In this document: piece by piece, positions 17,776 to 27,650 of the stretch | Numbering within the stretch: the stretch's first letter is position 1 | How the letters are laid out: the number at the start of each line of letters is the position of its first letter | Source of the DNA: Gemella sp. zg-570 | Lineage (GTDB): Bacteria; Bacillota; Bacilli; Staphylococcales; Gemellaceae | Direction of reading: 5' to 3' | DNA length: 64,000 bases | Assembly: GCF_018866345.1 (NCBI RefSeq) | Contig: NZ_CP076443.1 | Location: 457,501-521,500 of the forward strand | Program-made: the position numbers and the translations under genes | The notes under the pieces: model-generated | Database searches by the model: none | The model's input: only the letters and a program-made list of their open reading frames with translations | What the model was told of the DNA's origin: nothing

Positions 17776-18653
17776 AATTTTTTTATTTCCTTATATATGA
17801 TGTCGTGATTTTCTTTTAGATAAAGGACTTTCACATTAGGACCAGCATCCATTGTAAAATAAATTTCTAGCCCTTTATTTCTAAGTGATTTTACTATTTC
17901 CATAGCCTTGTAACTATCTTCGGTTAGGAAAGTAAAGGGGGGGGTAGCATATTTTGTAGTAGAGTGCATAGCTAGGGCATTACTTTCTGTTATTTGACCT
18001 ATTTTTGTAAAATTATTTTCTGCAATTGCTTTTTTTAACAAAACAAAATCTTTTTTTGCTTTTGCTAACCAGTCAGAAAAATTTGTTGAAGTTTTCACAC
18101 AAAGTTCCATAGCATTTCTGCTGGATATTTTTTTTCTATTTTCATCTACTACCAATACTAACATAGCTAATTTTAAATCACATTTAATTTCTTCTACGCT
18201 ACCGTCTTCTAACCAACTAGCCATTTTATAAAAGCTACGGCAAGAAGATCCTGACCCTTCTTTTGCTATTGCTACCATTTCTTGAATAGTTTTGCCGAGT
18301 TTGAAATAATCGTTACAAGCTAGGACTAAAGCCATAGTGCCACTTGAACTTGATGACAAACCAGCAGCAGTTGGCACAGTATTAAAACTTATTATTTTAA
18401 TTTTTTTTCTGTTTTTAGGAACAAACTCATTTATAAAAGAAATTATTTTTGTAACTTCTTCGGCTGATTGTTTTTCATCATTAATATAAAATTCATCTTC
18501 ACCTGATAGGCTAGCTTCTATTTTTGTTTTTGAATATAGATTGTCTAATCTCAATGAAATGTTTGGATTATAGGGTAAGACTGGATTTTTTGATTTTTTT
18601 CCCCAGTATTTAACCAAGGCAATATTAGCATATCCTATACTGAAACTATCCAT
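17742..18653 (-). CDS. mvaD: Diphosphomevalonate decarboxylase
   Basis: This 303-residue protein makes IPP from diphosphomevalonate. It starts with the MvaD signature YANIALVKYWGKK, has the serine-rich loop GLSSSSSGTMAL, the EGSGSSCRSFY segment and TMDAGPNVKVL, which includes the catalytic Asp region. It overlaps mvaK1 by 19 bp. Confidence 0.95.
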   Translation of the reverse strand: MDSFSIGYANIALVKYWGKKSKNPVLPYNPNISLRLDNLYSKTKIEASLSGEDEFYINDEKQSAEEVTKIISFINEFVPKNRKKIKIISFNTVPTAAGLSSSSSGTMALVLACNDYFKLGKTIQEMVAIAKEGSGSSCRSFYKMASWLEDGSVEEIKCDLKLAMLVLVVDENRKKISSRNAMELCVKTSTNFSDWLAKAKKDFVLLKKAIAENNFTKIGQITESNALAMHSTTKYATPPFTFLTEDSYKAMEIVKSLRNKGLEIYFTMDAGPNVKVLYLKENHDIIYKEIKKLWTKKIIKCMA

Positions 18654-19441
18654 GATAAATATCCTCTTTCTTTCAGTTTATCTTGTATAATTTTTGCTTT
18701 TTCAAAATTTTCGCTTAGGGCTATACAGCAACCACCATCACCGCCACCAGTAATTTTAGCACCGATAGCACCGCTATTTTTACAAATTTTTACAACATCA
18801 TCATTTTTTTCATGACTAACACCAATTTTTCTTAAAAGTTCGTGAGCCTTATCCATAAAAAATCCTATTTTTCTTAAATCTTTTTTTAATAAATAGGGCA
18901 AAACTTTTTCTGTAATTTCACCTAATTCTTCAATATAAATTTTATTAAATTCATAATTTTCTTTTACTCTTTTTACTGCGTCTTTAGTAATTCCAATAAG
19001 GCCTGTATCTATGACAAGTAAAAAAGCATTAAGATTAAAATTTAAAGGCTTAGCTCCATCTTTTTTTGAAAAAATTAAAGGTTTTTCGCTTAAAACTTGG
19101 TTTACATCTATACCACTGGGGTTGCCATGGATAAATTTTTCGCAATCATCAGCAATTTCTTTTATATTAGGGCACTTATTTGCTCTTGCAATAGCAACAG
19201 ATAAAGCAGCAGAAGAACCAAGTCCACGACCAACAGGAATTGAACTTTTAATTATTATTTGCGTAGTGTCTGCAACATTACATTTTTTAGCAATGTAGGT
19301 TAGTATTTTATCTCTTTTTTGAATGTGATTATTTTTATTTAATTCAGCAGTAACTTTCATTTCTGGCAGGGGTATAGTAATACCTTTTTTGCCATAAACA
19401 ACAGAATGTTCTCCGAAAAAAATAGCTTTAGCATGTGTCAT
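18635..19441 (-). CDS. mvaK1: Mevalonate kinase
   Basis: This 268-residue GHMP kinase carries out the first step of the lower mevalonate pathway. Motifs: HAKAIFFGEHSVVYG, ATP loop GRGLGSSAALSVA, KITGGGDGGCC. It is somewhat short for the family (often 290-310). It is the first gene of mvaK1-mvaD-mvaK2-fni, the same order as in streptococci. GAGGT lies 4 bp before the ATG. Confidence 0.93.
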   Translation of the reverse strand: MTHAKAIFFGEHSVVYGKKGITIPLPEMKVTAELNKNNHIQKRDKILTYIAKKCNVADTTQIIIKSSIPVGRGLGSSAALSVAIARANKCPNIKEIADDCEKFIHGNPSGIDVNQVLSEKPLIFSKKDGAKPLNFNLNAFLLVIDTGLIGITKDAVKRVKENYEFNKIYIEELGEITEKVLPYLLKKDLRKIGFFMDKAHELLRKIGVSHEKNDDVVKICKNSGAIGAKITGGGDGGCCIALSENFEKAKIIQDKLKERGYLSWIVSV

Positions 19442-19666
19442 ATAAACCTCAATATATTTTTGTATAAATATGGTATACTAATTATAATAAAAAACTTGTA
19501 TAAAGTAAATTAATTTTTAATTTATGCTAATATATAAACTATAAAATTTATAATAGATTTTATATGTAATAAAAAAGTAATTAAAAAGTAATTTAAAACT
19601 TTGATGAAGAATTTGTTAAAATATGATATAATAAAATAAATTTATATTAAGGAAATGATTTATATA

Positions 19667-20650
19667 ATGAAAGTAGGAAAAAGTAAGGCTAAGAAAAATA
19701 TAAAAATTATTTTTGAAATATTTATAAGTGGAGTAATTATTTTTTCTGTTTTCTATTCAAGAAATGTTTATGGACACCTATTTTTGAATGAAGTTAAAAA
19801 TGTTGAAAATACAGAAAGTAAAGAAAGTAATCAAAACAAACAACAAGATAATCCTTTACAAGTAAATGAAACTCAAACAAAAGAAAATAAATTATCTATC
19901 GAACAATTAAATTCTGAAATAAAAAAAATAATAAGTCAATATGAAAATAAAAATAAAAAGAACAAAATAGGTTTAGTATATAATGACTTGAATAGTGGTT
20001 ACAGATTTGCTCATAACGAAAATGAATATTTTTCAATGGCAAGCACCACAAAAGTTGTTTATGCAATGCACGTTTATAATAGAATTGCTCTAGGTCAAAT
20101 CAGTGAGAATGAACAAATTTCTTATAAATCTAGCTATTTACAAGCAGGCAATGGAGAAATAACTAATAATCCTAAAAAAGAAAGTTATGACCTAGATTAT
20201 GTTATAATGAACATGTTGACATATTCTGATAATACAGCAACTAATATGATACTAAGAAGTGATGCTAATGCTTTACAACTTCTAAAAAAGTTTTTCTCTA
20301 ACTTTAATATAAATATGCCAGACCTAATGTTAAAAAATAATAAATTAACGCCAGCAAGTATGGAAACTGCATGGATATATTTATATAAAAATCAAGATAA
20401 ATATCCAAAAGTAATAGAGTATCTGAAAAAATCTAAGTCTAGTGAGTGGATAAAAGAGGGAGTAAAAAATAAAGAGATAGCTAGTAAATATGGTCAGATT
20501 AAGGGAGTAGCAAACGATACAGCAATAGTTTATGACAAAACCAAAGGGGACTATATTATACTTATATATACTGCAAATATAACAAATGCAGATAAGGTTA
20601 TAGCTGAAATAGCAAATAAAATAAATAAATTACATGATAATAATGCTTAA
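19667..20650 (+). CDS. Class A beta-lactamase-like serine hydrolase
   Basis: This 327-residue exported protein has an N-terminal hydrophobic anchor, a polar linker (residues about 45-90) and a penicillin-recognising domain. It has SxxK as STTK (SMASTTKVVY) and SDN (YSDNTATN). A classical KTG triad is not obvious; the aligned region reads KYGQIKGVAND. It may be a beta-lactamase or a cell-wall hydrolase of the same fold. The ATG at 19667 suits the AAGGAA site better than the in-frame ATG at 19655. Confidence 0.8.
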   Translation: MKVGKSKAKKNIKIIFEIFISGVIIFSVFYSRNVYGHLFLNEVKNVENTESKESNQNKQQDNPLQVNETQTKENKLSIEQLNSEIKKIISQYENKNKKNKIGLVYNDLNSGYRFAHNENEYFSMASTTKVVYAMHVYNRIALGQISENEQISYKSSYLQAGNGEITNNPKKESYDLDYVIMNMLTYSDNTATNMILRSDANALQLLKKFFSNFNINMPDLMLKNNKLTPASMETAWIYLYKNQDKYPKVIEYLKKSKSSEWIKEGVKNKEIASKYGQIKGVANDTAIVYDKTKGDYIILIYTANITNADKVIAEIANKINKLHDNNA

Positions 20651-20654
20651 AATG

Positions 20655-20676
20655 CCACAAATATTGTGGAATTTTT
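20655..20676 (+). terminator. Terminator after the beta-lactamase-like gene
   Basis: CCACAA and TTGTGG (20655-20660 and 20664-20669) form a tight hairpin with a 3-nt loop, followed by AATTTTT, 5 bp after the stop. Confidence 0.65.
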
Positions 20677-20885
20677 ATTATTGAAAAAATTATTTAATTA
20701 TGCTAGTGTAAAAAATTAATAATAAGTTTTTGATAATAAAAGAATGCTTAGTTATAATATAAAAAAGTTTTTAAAGGATCGGTATTTTATACTTCAGTTT
20801 ATTCTGAATTAAAATTTTTAGAAAATATTTTAATAGCTATTAGAGAAAATATATTTTTAAGTAAAAAATATATTATCAAAAACAA

Positions 20886-20922
20886 AAAAGACTAATAATT
20901 TAATTATTAGTCTTTTCTTAAT
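20886..20922. terminator. Bidirectional terminator
   Basis: A 15-bp perfect stem (20886-20900 with 20902-20916) carries A-runs and T-runs on its two sides. It ends the minus-strand PBP gene and could also stop plus-strand read-through. Confidence 0.8.
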
Positions 20923-20935
20923 TTAATTTTTAAAA

Positions 20936-23257
20936 TTAAACATCTTCTTCTGTATCATCATTGTCACCATTATTATGATTGTTTTTTGATTGATAAGAAG
21001 ATGTATTTGTTTCTATATTTTTATCTTCTTTTTCTTTATCTTTCTTTTTATTTTCTTTTTCTTCTTCTTCTTTTTCCTCATTAATTTCTTTTATAGTTTT
21101 TTGAGTATTTTTATCAATAAGGGACCCAAATTTTTTATACATTTTCTCATCAGATAATTTTGTAAAACCACTAGGTACTAAGTCTAAAGTTGAACCAGTG
21201 TCATTATTTATTTGATTAATGCCTATATACCTAACTGTATGAGGTTGTTCAAATTTTTTATCAGCATCAACAAGTTCTGGATTATATTCATTTATAACGT
21301 TCATAAAATATGACCACTGATTATGTGCGTGCGTGAATCCAGCAATTTCTTGTGGTTGGTCATAGCCAGTCCATAAACCAAAAGTAATATTTGTAGTTCC
21401 TCCGACAGTCCATAAGTCGTGATTATATTCTGATGTACCTGTTTTTACAAAAAGGTTGTCAGAGTTAAATTTTAATCTAGCCGCTATGTCTGGAGCAATT
21501 CCTATATTAGTAATAACATCATGTAACATGTTTACTATTAGATAACTTGTTTCTTTAGAATATACTTGGACACTATTTTTTTCATGTTTATAAATAATAT
21601 TTTCACTATTGTCTTCTATTTCTTCTATAATATATGCCTTATTAAATTCTCCTGAATTAGCAAGTGCGGCGAAGGCACTAGTATTCTGTGCTACGGTAAA
21701 ACCATAATCTAATCCACCTATGGCAGCTGATAAAGTTGTTTCATCAGATTTAGTAAGCCCCTCAAAATCCATTTTTTTCAAATACTCGTCCATTGGATTT
21801 TCGTTAACGAAAGCAGAATATAACCTTATTGTAGATAAGTTAAGTGATTGAGCAAGAGCCTTTCTTGCAGTTAATAAATTAAATTCTCTTTTAGCATAAT
21901 TTTCTGGTTTCCAACCATTCAAATCAAATTTTTTATCCAATAATAAAGAGTTAGGAGTTATATAACCTTTTTCGATAGCTGGTCCATAAACAAGTAAAGG
22001 TTTAATTGTTGAACCTGGTGATCTATAAGTTCTAGTAGCATGATTTAATTGTTGGTTATCAAAATCTCTACCGCCAATAAAAGCCAATATTTTACCTGAT
22101 TTATTTTCTATTACAGTAGCTCCAAGTTGAATGTTTTGACCATTCTGGGTAATAAAACTAGGATAATTGTCACGAGCTTCTTGTAATTTATCGTGTAAAT
22201 TTTTATCAATAGTAGTTTTAACCTTATAACCACCTGTAGTAAATTTTACTTTAGCTTTTTCTAATATTGTATTTCGATAATCGTTATTATTTTTAAACTC
22301 ATTTAGTTTTCCTTCTTCTTCAGCCATTTTTTTTGCGAATATTTTTGTTACTTCTGTAATAACTTCATTTGTGATGTAAGGATAATTGTCAGTTTCATTT
22401 TTTAAATCGGTAATAAAAGATGATTTAATGTCAAAGTTTAAAGCCTCATTATATTCATCTTTAGTAATAAATTTTTCGCTTAGCATTCTATCTAAAACAT
22501 ATACTTGTCTTTGGAATCCAGCGTTTAATTCTTCATCACTTCTTAAATTACCGCTTGAATCAAAAGGTGTGTACCTAAAAGGTGATTGAACAAATCCTGC
22601 TAAATATGCAGCTTGTGCTATGTTTAAATCTTTAGAATGCATTCCGAAAACTCCAAGAGATGCTGTTTCTATACCGTTAATATTTTGCCCTAATTTATTT
22701 TTACCAAAAGGCACCATGTTTAGATAGGTTTCTAATATTTCTTCTTTAGTAAAATATTTATTTGCCCTTATTGACATTAAAATTTCTTTAGCTTTTCTTT
22801 CATAAGAGCGTGAATTATCTAAAAGCTGATTTTTTATTAATTGCTGAGTTATTGTACTGCCACCAGATATAGAACGATGTGTTAATTCATTATATGTTGC
22901 TCTTAATACAGCAAATGGCTCTACTCCCATGTTGTTGTAGAAATTTGCATCTTCACTTGCAATAATAGCATTTTTAATATTAATTCCCATATCAGATAGG
23001 GGAATAGTTTTTCTTATCAGTTCAGAATTAATAGTAGCTACTTTTTCTCCATTTGTAAAATATATATCACTGTTTATACTTATATCATTTAATTTTTCTT
23101 TCATTTCACTATAAGACAAAACAGGTTGATTTTTTACTAAGTTTCCAAAAAAACCTAAAACTATACCAAAAGATAAAGAAAATATTATTAATAATGTAGC
23201 TATAAAATATTTTTTTGAAAGATATTTTTTTAAATTTTTGTAATTGTGTTTTTTCAT
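20936..23257 (-). CDS. Class A penicillin-binding protein
   Basis: This 773-residue bifunctional peptidoglycan synthase has a cytoplasmic tail, one membrane segment near residues 15-37, then a GT51 glycosyltransferase domain (EDANFYNNMG, GGSTITQQLIKNQ). The transpeptidase domain has SxxK as STIK (SPGSTIKP), SxN as SLN and KTG as KTGTS. The C-terminus is a charged, repetitive tail (Lys/Glu-rich, then Asn/Asp-rich). It is a second class A PBP beside the recU-linked one. Confidence 0.93.
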   Translation of the reverse strand: MKKHNYKNLKKYLSKKYFIATLLIIFSLSFGIVLGFFGNLVKNQPVLSYSEMKEKLNDISINSDIYFTNGEKVATINSELIRKTIPLSDMGINIKNAIIASEDANFYNNMGVEPFAVLRATYNELTHRSISGGSTITQQLIKNQLLDNSRSYERKAKEILMSIRANKYFTKEEILETYLNMVPFGKNKLGQNINGIETASLGVFGMHSKDLNIAQAAYLAGFVQSPFRYTPFDSSGNLRSDEELNAGFQRQVYVLDRMLSEKFITKDEYNEALNFDIKSSFITDLKNETDNYPYITNEVITEVTKIFAKKMAEEEGKLNEFKNNNDYRNTILEKAKVKFTTGGYKVKTTIDKNLHDKLQEARDNYPSFITQNGQNIQLGATVIENKSGKILAFIGGRDFDNQQLNHATRTYRSPGSTIKPLLVYGPAIEKGYITPNSLLLDKKFDLNGWKPENYAKREFNLLTARKALAQSLNLSTIRLYSAFVNENPMDEYLKKMDFEGLTKSDETTLSAAIGGLDYGFTVAQNTSAFAALANSGEFNKAYIIEEIEDNSENIIYKHEKNSVQVYSKETSYLIVNMLHDVITNIGIAPDIAARLKFNSDNLFVKTGTSEYNHDLWTVGGTTNITFGLWTGYDQPQEIAGFTHAHNQWSYFMNVINEYNPELVDADKKFEQPHTVRYIGINQINNDTGSTLDLVPSGFTKLSDEKMYKKFGSLIDKNTQKTIKEINEEKEEEEKENKKKDKEKEDKNIETNTSSYQSKNNHNNGDNDDTEEDV

Positions 23258-23329
23258 ATTTATAACCTTTCAATTTTATTATAGATATTATACCATAAGT
23301 TTAATTATTTACATAACAATATTTAATTA

Positions 23330-23370
23330 AAATAAAAGTCTACTCAACTATAAATGTTGAATAGACTTTT
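23330..23370 (-). terminator. Terminator of the recU-PBP operon
   Basis: A 15-bp stem with one mismatch (23334-23348 with 23356-23370) reads on the minus strand into a T-rich run. It lies 4 bp below the PBP stop. Confidence 0.8.
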
Positions 23371-23374
23371 TAAT

Positions 23375-25531
23375 TTAATTATTATTTTTTTTGGTGTTAG
23401 CAGAAGAGGTTGAATTTGAGTTTTTTGTTTTGTCATCTTCTTCAGTTGGCAATATTTTTTTTATATTTGCTAATAAAGATGAATTATTTCTTTCTGTTCT
23501 AACTTTTTCAGATAATTTGTATTGATAAACAGAATCTAAATTTGTCCCCACATACATATTATCAGTTTCGGTGCTTCTGTCTGTTGCAAAGTAAATTTTA
23601 TTTTCTTGTTTTACACTGCTAGGAACTTTAAATTTTGCAGGAATTTTATCTTTATGAGCTAATTTCATAATTCTTGCAAAAATAAGTTGTGTTGATTCTG
23701 CCTGATTTATATTTAAGGCTTTTTCTTTAGAGTCTATATTATCTGGACCTTGCCAAATTGCAACAGTATGTTCGGTTGTATATCCGACCATCCAGCTATC
23801 TTTAGTAGATCTGACAGCATCTATTCCTAAAGAATTAGCTAAATTTTCATCAAAGGTACTTGAACCAGATTTTGCCGCCATATCAAATCCCACAATTCTT
23901 CCGCCAGGTGATGTCCCAGCGCCTGATATAACATCTTTTAAAATATCTGTCATTATAAATGCTGTTGATTCATTCATTGCTCTCTTAGCTTCTTCTTTTA
24001 TACCTTGTATTTCATTTCCATCTTTATCTAATATTTTTATTAAAGCAGACGGCTTATTATACATCCCCTTATTTCCAAAAGCTGCAAAAGCTCCAGCCAT
24101 TTGTATAGGAGAAACTGTTTCGCTACTTCCACCTATGGCAGTAGTAACAGATTTTGATAAAATATTAATTCCTAATTTGCTAGCAAAGTATTTACTTCTT
24201 TCAAAGCCTAGTGCTTCAAATGCTCTTATTGCAGGTATGTTATAAGATTGAGCTACTGATTTACGCATAGTAACATTACCATGATAACGCCTATCCCAGT
24301 TTTGAACATAGTGATTTGTTCCTGCTATTAGATAGGCAGTATCAGAAAAAATAGTAGCAGAATCCCAACCGTAATATTCAATACCAGGAGCATAATCTAA
24401 TATTGGTTTTATGGATGAACCAGGTTGTAATTTTGAATCTGTTGCGAAATTAAAATCTCCATAAGTATAATTTTTCCCACCACCAATAGCTTCTACCAAT
24501 CCACTTTTAGTATCTAGGACAGTTATTGCTGCTTGAGCAGCTGATTTAATCATAGGTGAACTCTCTGTATCTAGCATTCCTTGTACAGAACTTTGTAAAT
24601 CTTTATCTAAGTTTGTATAAATATTTAACCCCAAAGAAAATGGGTCTTTGTCTTCTGGAAATAAATTTAAATTTTTTATTTCTTTAACAACAAAATCTAT
24701 GTAGGCAGCATATTGAGGATTTGATATTCCCTGTATCATTCTTTCTGATTTAGTTTTTTCTACAAGACCATCTGTTATCGGAACTTCAATATATTTTTCA
24801 TAGTCTTCTTTAGATAATTTATTATTACTGTACATAGCATATAAGACTGTATCTCTTCTTGATTTTGCTCCTTCAGGATTGTCATAAGGATTATATGCAA
24901 TAGGTTGCTGTGGAATACCAGCCAGTAAAGCAATTTGTGGTATTGTTAATTCATCTAATTCTTTTCCATAAAAATATTTAGAGGCAGTTAATATTCCATA
25001 TCTATTATCCGAATAAAATATTTTGTTTAAATACATTTCTAAAATATCATTTTTATCATATTTTTTTTCTAGTTCTAAAGATAAAAATGCTTCTTGTAAT
25101 TTTCTTTCGTAACTTTTTGTTGATGTTAAAAGAGATTGTTTAACAACTTGTTGGGTTATTGTACTACCACCTTCAAGAGCTTCACCAGAAATAGCATTAA
25201 CAAATAAGGCTTTGATTATTCTCTTTGGGTCAATACCAGTGTGTTCATAAAATCTAGTATCTTCGATAGAGAGAACAGCTTCTTTTAAAGTGTCAGGTAC
25301 TTTTTCTACTTCAATAAATTCTCTTCTTTCATTTCCCAGTATGGCTATAACATTATTATCTCTATCATAAATAGTTGTGCTTAATTTACTTGTAAGTTTA
25401 TCTTTTGATATTTCTGGTAATTTGTAAAATTCTACAAGTAAAAATATAGAAATCAAAAAAGTAAGTATAGTAGTTATAAAGAATACAACAGAGCAAATAT
25501 TTTTTAATATGTTTAATAAATTTTTATTCAT
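23375..25531 (-). CDS. ponA: Class A penicillin-binding protein 1 (PonA/PBP1a)
   Basis: This 718-residue glycosyltransferase-transpeptidase has an N-terminal membrane anchor (about residues 12-34), a GT51 domain (EDTRFYEHTGID, GGSTITQQVVKQS) and transpeptidase motifs SSIK (QPGSSIKP), SYN and KSGSS. The tail is polar and Asn/Thr/Lys-rich. It follows recU by 2 bp, the pairing long known in Bacillales and streptococci, so this is the PonA/PBP1a ortholog. Confidence 0.94.
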   Translation of the reverse strand: MNKNLLNILKNICSVVFFITTILTFLISIFLLVEFYKLPEISKDKLTSKLSTTIYDRDNNVIAILGNERREFIEVEKVPDTLKEAVLSIEDTRFYEHTGIDPKRIIKALFVNAISGEALEGGSTITQQVVKQSLLTSTKSYERKLQEAFLSLELEKKYDKNDILEMYLNKIFYSDNRYGILTASKYFYGKELDELTIPQIALLAGIPQQPIAYNPYDNPEGAKSRRDTVLYAMYSNNKLSKEDYEKYIEVPITDGLVEKTKSERMIQGISNPQYAAYIDFVVKEIKNLNLFPEDKDPFSLGLNIYTNLDKDLQSSVQGMLDTESSPMIKSAAQAAITVLDTKSGLVEAIGGGKNYTYGDFNFATDSKLQPGSSIKPILDYAPGIEYYGWDSATIFSDTAYLIAGTNHYVQNWDRRYHGNVTMRKSVAQSYNIPAIRAFEALGFERSKYFASKLGINILSKSVTTAIGGSSETVSPIQMAGAFAAFGNKGMYNKPSALIKILDKDGNEIQGIKEEAKRAMNESTAFIMTDILKDVISGAGTSPGGRIVGFDMAAKSGSSTFDENLANSLGIDAVRSTKDSWMVGYTTEHTVAIWQGPDNIDSKEKALNINQAESTQLIFARIMKLAHKDKIPAKFKVPSSVKQENKIYFATDRSTETDNMYVGTNLDSVYQYKLSEKVRTERNNSSLLANIKKILPTEEDDKTKNSNSTSSANTKKNNN

Positions 25532-25533
25532 AA

Positions 25534-26112
25534 TTACATAAACTCACTCTCATAATCTTTTATTATTTTAATATAATCTAGTCTAATTTTGTAATTAAAA
25601 TCAAGTTCAAAACTATTTTCTACAAACTCACTAAGTTTTATAGATTTTCTACCACCCTTTATTGAACGTTCATAAAAATTAATTAATTTTTTAAATGGCA
25701 TGATAAAAGTTCTATTAATTTTTTTAAATCTCACTATGATAAAAGCTATACCTCCATGCCTAGTTATACTAGCCATGTGTTCAATCTGATGTTTATGAAT
25801 ATTATTAAGTGAAAAAGATGTTGTAGAATTAGTTTCTTTAGCTTCAAAGTCAATATATTTTCCCTTATAAATTCCATTATAGTCAGTAGTTGACGGAACC
25901 TTATAGAAGGCTTTTTTTATCATAGCATTATTTCTACTTGGATAATCTACTTTTACTATTTGTATGGGGATTGGTTTTTTGTGAATTACAGCAGTATCAT
26001 TTTTTAAATAAAATTTATTTGCAAAATTAATATCATCTTCGAGGTGCATTCCACGATTAGAATATGTAATTTTTTGTGAAAATTTATTATTCCCATTAGG
26101 ATAGTTTACCAT
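25534..26112 (-). CDS. recU: RecU, Holliday junction resolvase
   Basis: This 192-residue RecU resolves four-way junctions in recombination and chromosome segregation. Typical segments are NRGMHLEDDIN, then the nuclease core around VPSTTDYNGIYKG and YIDFEAKET with catalytic Asp, Glu and Lys, and HQIEHM. The ATG at 26112 follows GGAG. An in-frame TTG at 26124 would overlap that site. Confidence 0.93.
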   Translation of the reverse strand: MVNYPNGNNKFSQKITYSNRGMHLEDDINFANKFYLKNDTAVIHKKPIPIQIVKVDYPSRNNAMIKKAFYKVPSTTDYNGIYKGKYIDFEAKETNSTTSFSLNNIHKHQIEHMASITRHGGIAFIIVRFKKINRTFIMPFKKLINFYERSIKGGRKSIKLSEFVENSFELDFNYKIRLDYIKIIKDYESEFM

Positions 26113-26296
26113 ATATTGCTCCAAAATCTTTTCTATACATTATACTACATTATAAAAATAAAATAAATTATTATCTTCTATTCAAGTAATTTACTTATTT
26201 TAATTGTAATGCAAACTATAAATTTTTAAAATATTATTGTATAATTATATGGTTAAATATTAAAATTAAACTTAAAAGAGATTTGAGGAAATTATT

Positions 26297-27406
26297 TTGG
26301 AATTGGTTGAATTAAAAAAAGAATTAGAAGATATAGAAAAAAGTATTGCTGATTTTAAAATTTCATTAAATTTAGATTCAAAAATTCAAAGAGTAGCCGA
26401 ATTAGATAATTTTATGCTGGAAATTAATTTTTGGAATGACAGCGAAAAAGCTACGAGCATGGTTGCGGAATCTAAATTGTTAAAAAAAGAATTGGCAGAG
26501 TTTGAAGAATTAAATTTACTCTTAGAACATAATATAGAAATATTAGAATATCTTAAATTAGAAGAAGATATGGATATGTATGAAGAATTATTACGTAGTC
26601 AAAAAGATTTAAGAGAAAAGATGGATAGTTTTACACTTAGATTATTGCTATCAGAAAAATATGATAATAATGTTGCAATTTTTGAAATTCATGCAGGGGC
26701 TGGCGGAAGTGATGCAACAGATTGTGCAGAAATATTATTAAAAATGTATGAAAGATTTTTTCAAAAACAAGGTTTAAGTTGTAAATATTTTAATTATCAA
26801 TCTGGTGATATATGTGGAGTTAAGTCAGTAACGCTTCGTGTAGATGGAGATTATGCTTACGGCTTGTTAAAAGGAGAAAAAGGCGTGCATAGATTTATTA
26901 GAATTTCACCATTTGACCCGTCAGGGAAAAGACACACTTCTTTTTGTTCTGTTGACGTAATTCCAGAGTTTACAGATTCAGAAATTTCTCTTGATTTGTC
27001 AGCAGAAGATTTAAGAATAGATACATACAGGGCAGGGGGAGCAGGTGGTCAACATATCAATACTACAGATTCAGCAGTTAGAATAACACATATTCCCACT
27101 GGCTTAGTAGTTCAATCACAGGCAGAACGTAGTCAAATTATGAATAGGGATATAGCTATGAAAGAATTAAAATCTCGTTTATACCAAAGAGAGTTAGAAG
27201 AAAAGGAAAAAGAATTAAATCAAATAAGAGGAGAACAAAAGTCTATTGCTTGGGGTTCTCAAATAAAATCTTATGTCTTTACTCCCTATACTATGGTAAA
27301 AGACCATAGAACTAACTATGAAGTTAATAATATAGATAAGGTGATGAATGGAGAAATTTTTGATTTTATTGACGCTTATCTTCATTATAATATGAACAAC
27401 AAATAA
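26297..27406 (+). CDS. prfB: Peptide chain release factor 2, no frameshift site
   Basis: This 369-residue RF2 ends translation at UGA and UAA. It has the SPF recognition tripeptide (RISPFDPSGKRH) and the GGQ motif (AGGAGGQHINTTDSAV). Most bacterial prfB genes need a +1 frameshift at an in-frame UGA near codon 25. Here codons 20-30 read straight through (DFKISLNLDSK) with no UGA and no upstream SD-like stimulator. The start is TTG at 26297, with GAGGA 7 bp upstream. Confidence 0.95.
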   Translation: MELVELKKELEDIEKSIADFKISLNLDSKIQRVAELDNFMLEINFWNDSEKATSMVAESKLLKKELAEFEELNLLLEHNIEILEYLKLEEDMDMYEELLRSQKDLREKMDSFTLRLLLSEKYDNNVAIFEIHAGAGGSDATDCAEILLKMYERFFQKQGLSCKYFNYQSGDICGVKSVTLRVDGDYAYGLLKGEKGVHRFIRISPFDPSGKRHTSFCSVDVIPEFTDSEISLDLSAEDLRIDTYRAGGAGGQHINTTDSAVRITHIPTGLVVQSQAERSQIMNRDIAMKELKSRLYQRELEEKEKELNQIRGEQKSIAWGSQIKSYVFTPYTMVKDHRTNYEVNNIDKVMNGEIFDFIDAYLHYNMNNK

Positions 27407-27650
27407 AATAATTTTATAGATTGAATTGTAATAATAAAGATAAAAATTTTATTTATGAAATAATCTATAAAAAATATTCTATGAATTTTTAAAAATAAAA
27501 TTTTGAAAAATTTAAAATGTATATAGTAGCACATTAAAATAATTTATGAAACATACTGTATTTAATAATTTATATAGCATATTTTGAATAAAGTAATAAA
27601 CTATGTTATTATATTACTTGTAATAATATATAAGAGAGGTCTGTACAACT

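Noticed and set aside
21010-21110. Simple-repeat region (TTTTTCTTC-like) suspected as a microsatellite or CRISPR-like array
   Set aside because: It encodes the Lys/Glu-rich tail of the PBP in frame and has no regular repeat-spacer pattern.
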